From positions 6,857,501 to 6,921,500 of the forward strand of contig JARUPY010000539.1 of assembly GCA_029817715.1 (NCBI GenBank): a stretch of 64,000 nucleotides of DNA, in the 5' to 3' direction. Below the pieces are notes generated by a model, which saw only the letters and a program-made list of their open reading frames with translations, was not told the DNA's origin and did not search any database. Position numbers and translations under genes: made by a program. Origin of the DNA: Melastoma dodecandrum. Its lineage: Eukaryota > Streptophyta > Magnoliopsida > Myrtales > Melastomataceae. This document shows positions 57,041 through 64,000 of this stretch, piece by piece (position 1 is the stretch's first letter; every line of letters begins with the position of its first letter).

Positions 57041-59874
57041 GGGACTATATTTCAAGAATTTTGAAACTTTTTATTCTATTTTACAAATATTTTTTTTTTT
57101 CAATTACGGTAAACTGAAACAGAGCCCAAAAAACTTGTTTAGAAAGAATTAACTTTTTCTTGCCGCTGTTGCCTTAAAGTAGTGTGAAGAAGCTACAAGT
57201 AAACAAGCTAAAATGTTTTTAAATTACACGCGGTCGAATCATGTCGCACGACATTTGATTTCGTGGACAATTTTAAATTGCCTTACGGACGAAATAGCAA
57301 TATGATTCGATTCTCTTTCTGTTGGTAATGCTTGCCTGCTTGGAACACGGGGATGAACAACAATCACGAAAAGACGACTCGAGGATAAAGTAAAACCTTT
57401 TCTTCCTTCTGTGTTTGTGATGACAATTACTCGTATTCGTGACCCGATGGCGCGGCATATCCGATCCAGCCGGACCCTTTTAACGTCCACTGTCTTTTCC
57501 CATTACGTACTCGCGACGCGATGCATGTGGGGGCGGGGGGCAGAATATATATGTGTTGGTTAGCAAAAGAGAGGGACATCGCACTATTCTTGTTATTATT
57601 CGCGATGCTTTGGATAAGTAAGTGTGTCCAACTGGAGGACCGTTCGTCATCGGTTCCCAATGATGATCGAGGGACCGATGAAACATTCCCCAACAACACG
57701 ATATCGAAAGGCCAGGAACGGAACAAACTGGGGTACGTGGCGCGATTGCATTCGGCCGAACCTCTCGAGCTCAAGCGCGAGAGCAATGAGAATTTTGGAT
57801 GAGGATGATAAGGAAGTAGTGGGAATTCCTTGCCTTGCCTTTCCTTTCCATTCTTTTGATGGTTCCATTATATTCTCCTGCTTATTATTATTATTATTAT
57901 TATCGTGTGTGTTTTCTTCAATTATTTCAGCTTTAGATGTATGTGGAATAGTACTGGGACAGATGACAAATAAGGAAAGAACATCAAATACCAACACACT
58001 TCATACACGAGAAATGCATAATTGCCTTGACTAAGCCTTTTATTTATTATTATAACCCGATCTTTAAGGATGTAATGTTTTCAAATTTGGCAAAGAAAAC
58101 AGTAGGTTTGATTTATATTATATAGTTTAACATGTCCTTTTAAATTGAAGCGACTTATCGTATCGGAGTTTTGCGAAATATACGCGATTGAGGCTAAAAG
58201 AGAGGAATTCGCATTGGATGAATCAAAAGCAAAGCGCGGAGCATCTTGTCCCAATTTTGGTTCTTAGGGTATTATGTAATCCCTTTTTGTTCCCCATTGA
58301 TTTTAGGAATGTTAAACGAGGTCAAACGTTGTCTTTTTGGTGGGAATACAAAGTTAAATAAAAGGGGGAGGGGAGGATGTCCACAACAACAACAATAATA
58401 ATAATAATAATAATAATAGTTTCCTTTTTCAATACATTCATCAAAAAGGTAAAAAGAAAAAAGAAAAAGCAATTCCTTTTGGTGGTGGTGGAGCATCGAC
58501 ATATTAAAGAATCTTAAAATGGTAAGGAGATGATTATAACACCATCTCCCTCTACAATTGACATTCACATAATGTCTATTTTCATGACTCTTTCTTCTTA
58601 CACAAATATAATAAAAGAGGGTGAAGAGTGTGTCTGTGTGGGGATTAACATTACCAATTATTCCATCTTTCTTTTCATTTTTAAATCCTTGTGTATTATA
58701 TAGGCCGGAAAGGTTGTGGCAAAAAAGTTTGTAGGGGACATTTAAAATATCTCAATAATGTGTAGACCAACTTGGTATAAAAGCATGACACATTTTATAT
58801 TAGCATTTCAATTTCAAATTAGGGGAGAAGAATAGTATAACCTCATGAATAAATAAAATCCAATCGAGAGGACAACTAAAATTTTGGTGGTTGTAGTTTG
58901 TGTTTGGAAGATAAGAAAATAATTTCTTTTTAAGGAAAGTAGGAAGTTCTGATTCCTGTCCGTGTGTGAGCTGAGGCTTTTCCGCCATGAAAACAACAGC
59001 CACCAGGAGGAGTCAATTCTCGGGCCAGAAGAGATTGGATTCATCCAGTTGGAACGCGCTCTTAAAAAAAATATTCCCACCATCTTCATCTTCAATTCCA
59101 CCAGTTAATGGGACACTCGACTTCGTGCCTGGGACGATGACAGGGCCTTGTAACAGCAGCAGCAGCAGCAGCGTATTTTGCTTGTCTGAGACGAAAATGG
59201 TTCGCAGAGGAGGCACATGCCGAGTTGTTTTGAGGGCGCCCATGAGCACAACTGTGATGAAACATTCTTGGGTGGGAGATGGAAATGTGTTAGATTTCGT
59301 GTCGGGGTTCTCAACTCTATTTAAGGTGTTGGCCCATGCCTTTTTATATCCTGCGTGTGACTATCTCAACAAAATGAGTGATGATCATGGGTGGGAAAAT
59401 AACATCTTTTTGGTGGGGGAAGAAGAAGATCTTGTCTCTTGTCTGGGCATCTTTCTGCTAATATGAAACACAACCCCCCATCCAACAAAAAGGCAGAGGA
59501 GGGTTTACATTGCTTTTTATAGAAATACTATTAATCTTTTAAAAAAATTTACTAAATATATAGTAACCTGATAAATAAGTAACCTGATAAATTTTTTTAC
59601 TAAGTATACTTAGTATCTTGGACGATGCCGCAAAATCGACTCATTGTTTTGTAGGAAATTACAAGTATAGTGATACGTTTGTGTATTTTTGGTGTCACGG
59701 TTATAGAAGCGGTATTTTAAATATTAAAATAATATTTCACAATTAAAAAAAACTAATCGTAAATTTCATACGATCATAACGTTTATGTGTGTTGTTTTTA
59801 ATTTTTTCAAATGGTTATTTTTAGAACATCATTATGATTACTCACGATAACAAAAATAAAGAATTAAATTCAAT
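57041..59874. other. intergenic region
   Basis: 2.8 kb, mostly AT-rich, with microsatellites (ATT near 57884-57902, AAT near 58394-58419, CAG near 59154-59174). Overlapping ORFs on both strands at 57430-58030 and 58800-59470 have no recognisable similarity. No gene is supported. Confidence 0.4.
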
Positions 59875-59883
59875 TTAATATTT
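59875..59883 (+). other. 9-bp target duplication of MULE (left), TTAATATTT
   Basis: TTAATATTT occurs at 59875-59883 and again at 60898-60906, either side of the inverted-repeat element. Nine base pairs is the Mutator superfamily length. Confidence 0.75.
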
Positions 59884-60897
59884 GAAAAATATCGATATTT
59901 GGCCCCAGCCCAAGTTTTAAATATCGTTTAAAAATTTTTAATTTTACCTTATTTCAATTTTACTTTTCAATTTGACCCTATTCGTAACGGCCGTTACGAT
60001 TATCTGACGTGTCTCTATCGTCTTTTTTGCTTTGTCTCTTTGGCCCAATAAAAAAACTAAAAATATCATCATTAAATTTTTTAGTTAATAAACCGTGAAT
60101 TTGTTTTCTAAATTTTATGATATACCCAAAATAGCCCCACCCCAGCCATATCGCCACAAACATCACCCTGACACGTAGAGATCATCAGACCAAACCCTAA
60201 TTCCTTTCCAAAAATCCCCCTGCTTCCCCGAGACAAAGGCAAGGAGAAAGACCCCGAAAATATGACCGACACTCCGTCCGTCGCCTCCGCTCCCCCTACA
60301 CCCCAGCTTGCGCCTATCCCGACCTCCAGCGCCCCTCCAAAGACAAAGGTTATGGACAGAACCCCTGGGCAACCTATCCCGAACTTGCTCGACGACATAG
60401 GAGGGGACTCGACTGGAGGGGAGATGGCAAAGACAACAAGACCGAGGTGGGGGAGGACACGAAGGACCCCGCCGCCTTTGCGAGGTAGGAGTCGAAGGCT
60501 TGTGGCAAAGGGGACCCACCGAAGTCGGGGTCGCAGGTGTTGACTCCCCGGGGACTGACCATGCGGAGTTGCTCAGGAGTGGGTGCAAAGAAGCAGACAC
60601 GACGGCGGCAGTTCAGGCCGTCCTTGCATAGCTGGGTGCGGTAGCAGTCAGGGTCTAGCCAGCACTCAAGACACCATGGGCTAACTTGCAGGAATTGCCT
60701 TCTTGATTTATTTCATTGCTAGCTTTTTAAGACACGTCGGATTATCTAAACGTTTACTGTCGAAAGCGTAACGGCCGTTATGAATATGGTTGAATTGAAA
60801 GTAAAATTAAAATAAAATCAAATTAAAAACTTTTTAAATGATACGTCAAAACGTAAAATTGGGCTATTGGTGGGGCCAAATAACAATATTTTTGCCG
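59884..60897. mobile_element. non-autonomous Mutator-like element with a GC-rich insert
   Basis: 1.0 kb with long imperfect terminal inverted repeats (left about 59884-60010, right about 60757-60897). Shared text includes TATTTGGCCCC at the outer end and GTAACGGCCGTTA at the inner end. It carries no transposase. The core (60180-60700) is much richer in GC than the ends and includes Pro/Arg-rich frames such as KTEVGEDTKDPAAFAR, suggesting a captured gene fragment (Pack-MULE type), source unknown. It lies directly upstream of the FAF-like promoter. Confidence 0.75.
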
Positions 60898-60906
60898 TTA
60901 ATATTT

Positions 60907-61235
60907 AGCCGAAGAGGAGGGCAGTTTTCCCCTTCCCTACAAATACCAAACCTCACCCTCAATCCTAGCTCCAACCCATTAACACCCCACCCCCCTCCCT
61001 CCCTCCCTCCAAGACTCAACACACAACCAAACAGTGGGTCTGGTCTGAAATCCCTCAGACCTCTCTGTTGGCTGCTGCTGTGTTGCTGTCTTCATTCGTC
61101 ATAAGGTCTGCTCACTCTTTCACACTCTTTTTAGACTCAACACTTGAAGTCATGGCTTAACTTTTGTCTGCTTTTATTACAGCCTAGTTTTTTTCTGGTC
61201 GCCCGATATAACTTGATGATGTTTTGCAGCTTGGC
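60907..61235 (+). promoter_or_regulatory. core promoter, 5' UTR and UTR intron of the FAF-like gene
   Basis: A TATA-like CTACAAATACC lies at about 60939, only about 40 bp after the MULE end. A C-rich CCCTCCCTCC stretch follows (60990-61010). A 5' UTR intron probably runs from GTCTGC near 61107 to TTTTGCAG at 61229, since the ATG follows 6 nt later. Confidence 0.5.
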
Positions 61236-62678
61236 ATGTCAGTTCGCCTGAGCAGGAGTCTTCCCCTTCCTCCTCGGTCGTCTTCCCGTGAGGACCAGAA
61301 ACTGGGTATCGTCACCGTCCTCGGTTGCGACCCTGGTACTGCCACCAGGGCCCCTGCGTTGCGCCGAACACTGTCTGCAGACATGTCGTCCAAGAAGTGG
61401 CGGGCGGAGAATGGCTTCCACCCCTCGAAGAAGGCTACGTCGCCGTTCTCGACTGAGGATTCGTCTTCCTCGGACGACGAAGAGGATACCATCAGGAAGG
61501 ACGTGGAAGGTTGCGGTGGCCAGGTCTATATATGGAAAGCGAGGAGGGACGTGGAGTCTGAGAAACCAGGCGAGACGTGGGGATCAATCCTGTTCCAGAA
61601 GGTCGAGGATTCAAAATCGTTACCCCCGCCTTATGTTCACCCTATGGTTAAGAGGTCCAAGAGTTGTCTGAGCACGAGGAGCCTCGAGATATGCACCGAG
61701 AGCCTCGGGTCTGAGACGGGGTCGGATGGTTTCTCGTTGTATCCAGCATCAGAGGTCGGAGACATGGAGGCCGAGGATGGTTCCGAGGAGCATCAACAGG
61801 ACAGGTTGTTGCCTCAGGCTGCTGATTTTGATGTCGATGAGTTTTACATGCCAAAGTATAATCACGCGAGGACTGCCGAGAAGATGAGGCCTCTGTCGTT
61901 TCCCCCACCGATCCAGTCCCTCGCAACAGGGAACGGAGATGGGTCTCTCTCCATGCACTCTCGCCGTGACAACGGACGACTCGTCCTTGAGGCTGTTTCC
62001 ATTCCCTTGGAGAAGAACTTCGAAGCGCGACGGGAAGAGGGCCGTCTCGTCCTTGCTTTCATGAACAATAACGAATCTTACTGTGACGACAATAAAGACG
62101 TGGACGAGGACGAGGATAAATTGGTGATGGAGATGGATGAGGAGATCTCAGGTGAACAGGAAGAACCCGAGGAGGACAAGGAGGGAGTCGTCGATCCAGC
62201 AAGTATGCCAAAACTGTTGAGCGGAGGAGGGATGAACATACACAAGCTAACGAAGCCGCTGAACAAGCTGATCGCAACCCCCAACAGGAATCCCAATTGG
62301 CAGGGCAAGTTCCGCGGAGCATATGACTGTGAGGAATACGAGGAAGACCACACCCTGCTCAAGCAGTCGCTGCCGCTTGAATCTGTGGTGGCGCGGACAC
62401 TGTCAACGCCACGATCGGTGCCCTCAACAGCAACGGCACCTGAATCCTTGAATGCCTACGAGTACTTCTGGAGGAAGAAAACATCCACCAACACTTTCAT
62501 CACCTCTACCACTCAGCCGTTCTCGACTCTGAAAAGCCAGAGCCTCAACATCTCCACCTATGCAAAGAATCTACAGTCTCATGCAGCCCGCGGGTACCTT
62601 TCTCCTTTGCTGCAGAGCTGCAACAGTCCCAGCAGGACTAACCTTCTTTGGGAGCCAAAGTGCATCACCACATCCTGA
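61236..62678 (+). CDS. FANTASTIC FOUR (FAF)-like protein
   Basis: Single coding exon of 480 residues from ATG 61236 (MSVRLSRSLPL). The FAF domain is at about 216-272: MRPLSFPPPIQSLATGNG, SLSMHSRRDNGRLVLEAVSI, then REEGRLVLAF. It is followed by a highly acidic stretch (about 284-315). The N-terminal 20 residues are Ser/Arg-rich, in line with the Arabidopsis relative annotated as FAF-like, chloroplastic; plastid import here is only inferred. FAF proteins modulate meristem size through the CLV3/WUS circuit, but the longer FAF-like branch is little studied. No lesions. Confidence 0.88.
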   Translation: MSVRLSRSLPLPPRSSSREDQKLGIVTVLGCDPGTATRAPALRRTLSADMSSKKWRAENGFHPSKKATSPFSTEDSSSSDDEEDTIRKDVEGCGGQVYIWKARRDVESEKPGETWGSILFQKVEDSKSLPPPYVHPMVKRSKSCLSTRSLEICTESLGSETGSDGFSLYPASEVGDMEAEDGSEEHQQDRLLPQAADFDVDEFYMPKYNHARTAEKMRPLSFPPPIQSLATGNGDGSLSMHSRRDNGRLVLEAVSIPLEKNFEARREEGRLVLAFMNNNESYCDDNKDVDEDEDKLVMEMDEEISGEQEEPEEDKEGVVDPASMPKLLSGGGMNIHKLTKPLNKLIATPNRNPNWQGKFRGAYDCEEYEEDHTLLKQSLPLESVVARTLSTPRSVPSTATAPESLNAYEYFWRKKTSTNTFITSTTQPFSTLKSQSLNISTYAKNLQSHAARGYLSPLLQSCNSPSRTNLLWEPKCITTS

Positions 62679-63197
62679 GGACCATGGAGACCACCAGACA
62701 ACCACCGTCGACCAGCCGCATAACAATGCATTTAACGACGATTCTAGCCAAATAAAAGCAGATAGAGAAGGGGGCAGATGAAGGAAGTACTAGAGGATCT
62801 ACACTACCATCCTTCTTAGCAAACCCCATTCCCCGATTTAAGCACATGTTCGCTACCATAGCATTGGACAGTGTATCCGATTTCGCACGCCGATTGTTAC
62901 GGCATAACCCCATTTACAATAGCTCATCCCATTTGTAGTCTATTCCAATGTGGACACAATCCGTTGCATTGACTGAATCAATGTCATTATCGTCTTAATG
63001 TAGTGCACAGGAATTGCAACACAAACAAAATTGAACCCGGCATAAAACCTACTCAGCACTAGTCAGAAATGAGCTTCGCGTATAGGGAATGGCAAAACTC
63101 GATCCTCGGAAGGGATTTCATATCCCAGCAGAACAAAAGAGACTTCAAAACAACTGGAACATAAGTAAAGTTTTGGGGGCATTGGACATACAGGAGA
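62679..63197. other. convergent 3' UTR region between FAF-like and pyruvate kinase genes
   Basis: 519 bp between convergent stops; both 3' UTRs are expected here. AATAAA at about 62749 is a possible poly(A) signal for the FAF-like transcript. No gene is seen. Confidence 0.5.
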
Positions 63198-64000
63198 CTA
63201 CTTCACGATGCAGATCTTGATGACTGAAGCAGCCCCTATGCGGTGAAGTGCTACAACGGCATCCCCACGGTTGCATAGACCTTTGGACGTTGCCGACTTC
63301 AGAGCAGCCTCGAGGATCACCTCAGTCGATTCTGCGTCAGTGGCCTTGGCAGAGCCTTCCGCAAGGAGCGGGATCAATCCCCTGTATATTAGGCTGTGCC
63401 TGGCAGGGGTCTCATCACTGATGGACCAGTCAAAGTAGTCAGTCGTCAGGATGGGGACGACCACGGAGAGGATTGGGACGGCGGGTCGGTACTTCGCAAC
63501 CAGTTTGGCTGTTGTACCGCCGCGGGTTAGTACAACGATGAGCTTAGCTTTTGCCTTGTTGGCGGTTCGGACGGCCGAGGATGCCAGACTCTCCAATGGG
63601 CTCATAGGAAGCGGGGTCGACCGGATCATTCCCTTGAACACGGCGTCGTAGTCGAGCGAGGACTCGGCCTCGATGCAAATGCGTGCCATGATCTTGACAG
63701 CAATCTCGGGATATGCTCCGGCAGCACTCTCACCACTGAGCATGACACAATCTGTCCCATCGAGGACAGCATTGGCCACATCTGTGGCCTCAGCCCTGGT
63801 CGGACGAGGAGACTTGATCATCGACTCAAGCATTTGAGTGGCAGTCACCACGGGCTTGCCCGCCAGATTGCACTTGTAGATCATCATCTTCTGGGCCAGG
63901 AATATCTTCTCCACCGGGATTTCCATCCCGAGATCTCCACGAGCAACCATGAAGGAGTCAGTCTCCCGCAGAATCTCATCAAAATTAATAACTCCTTCCT
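63198..64000 (-). CDS. cytosolic pyruvate kinase, C-terminal part (5' truncated by window)
   Basis: Glycolytic enzyme converting phosphoenolpyruvate and ADP to pyruvate and ATP. The 267 visible codons run off the right edge; plant cytosolic forms are about 510 residues. Text includes VINFDEILRETDSFMVARGD, the metal and substrate region VARGDLGMEIP, then KPVVTATQMLESM, SPRPTRAEATDVANAVLDGT and CVMLSGESAAGAYP. The C-terminal domain has VVLTRGGTTAKLVAKYRP and ends ALHRIGAASVIKICIVK. No transit peptide can be assessed, but text and C-terminus match the cytosolic isoforms. Intact as far as seen, no introns in this part. Confidence 0.95.
   Translation of the reverse strand, partial: EGVINFDEILRETDSFMVARGDLGMEIPVEKIFLAQKMMIYKCNLAGKPVVTATQMLESMIKSPRPTRAEATDVANAVLDGTDCVMLSGESAAGAYPEIAVKIMARICIEAESSLDYDAVFKGMIRSTPLPMSPLESLASSAVRTANKAKAKLIVVLTRGGTTAKLVAKYRPAVPILSVVVPILTTDYFDWSISDETPARHSLIYRGLIPLLAEGSAKATDAESTEVILEAALKSATSKGLCNRGDAVVALHRIGAASVIKICIVK

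Noticed and set aside
57427..57786. 119-codon ORF on the minus strand
   Set aside because: Overlaps three other frames, no motif, AT-rich intergenic context.
58987..59466. 159-codon ORF on the plus strand
   Set aside because: Low-complexity Ser runs from a CAG microsatellite, overlapping antisense ORFs of similar size, no known domain.

Overview
This 64-kb window is plant nuclear DNA, most likely from a eudicot. Split genes with GT-AG introns encode plant-type proteins: a group A bZIP, a FANTASTIC FOUR-like protein, a sphingoid-base kinase and a cytosolic pyruvate kinase. Between them lie large Ty3/gypsy elements of the Athila lineage with a tRNA-Asp primer site. The species cannot be named from the sequence alone.

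Layout. 1-4524: 3' half of an Athila-type element (E1). 4906-7228 (-): intact type I inositol-polyphosphate 5-phosphatase. 8616-10416 (-): SUN-domain nuclear-envelope protein. 10660-12546 plus 23143-24790: a decayed Mutator-like element (MULE) with a plant-mobile-domain relic, split by a complete Athila-type element, E2 (12547-23137, duplication GATGC). 25987-27290 (+): ABF/AREB/ABI5-type bZIP. 27856-29591 (-): SCP/SSP-type phosphatase. 31448-38544 (+): a decayed LCBK1-like sphingosine kinase gene, interrupted in exon 6 by a 3.3-kb chromovirus-like element (33929-37236) that carries an intronless Tudor-SN fragment where protease and reverse transcriptase should be. 41713-52596: a third, younger Athila-type element (E3, duplication ATTAT) nested in a small inverted-repeat element. 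55292-56965: a solo-LTR-like insertion (duplication GGGAC) in a cluster of palindromic repeats. 59884-60897: a non-autonomous MULE with a 9-bp duplication directly upstream of a FAF-like gene (61236-62678, +). 63198-64000 (-): C-terminal part of cytosolic pyruvate kinase.

The six other host genes have open reading frames over the parts present and no operon-like relationship. The three Athila elements share an architecture: gag, pol, a hairpin just after the pol stop, a GC-rich short-motif array, a third ORF with a plant-transposon domain, and a 3' noncoding region with two polypurine-like tracts and conserved short hairpins. E2 and E3 have premature stops and frameshifts, so neither can encode a full polyprotein now.

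Most notable are the Tudor-SN capture and the base-pairing-preserving differences in the 3' noncoding hairpins of the three Athila elements. Exon boundaries were placed by eye from splice consensus, reading phase and remembered family similarity; no alignment was run.
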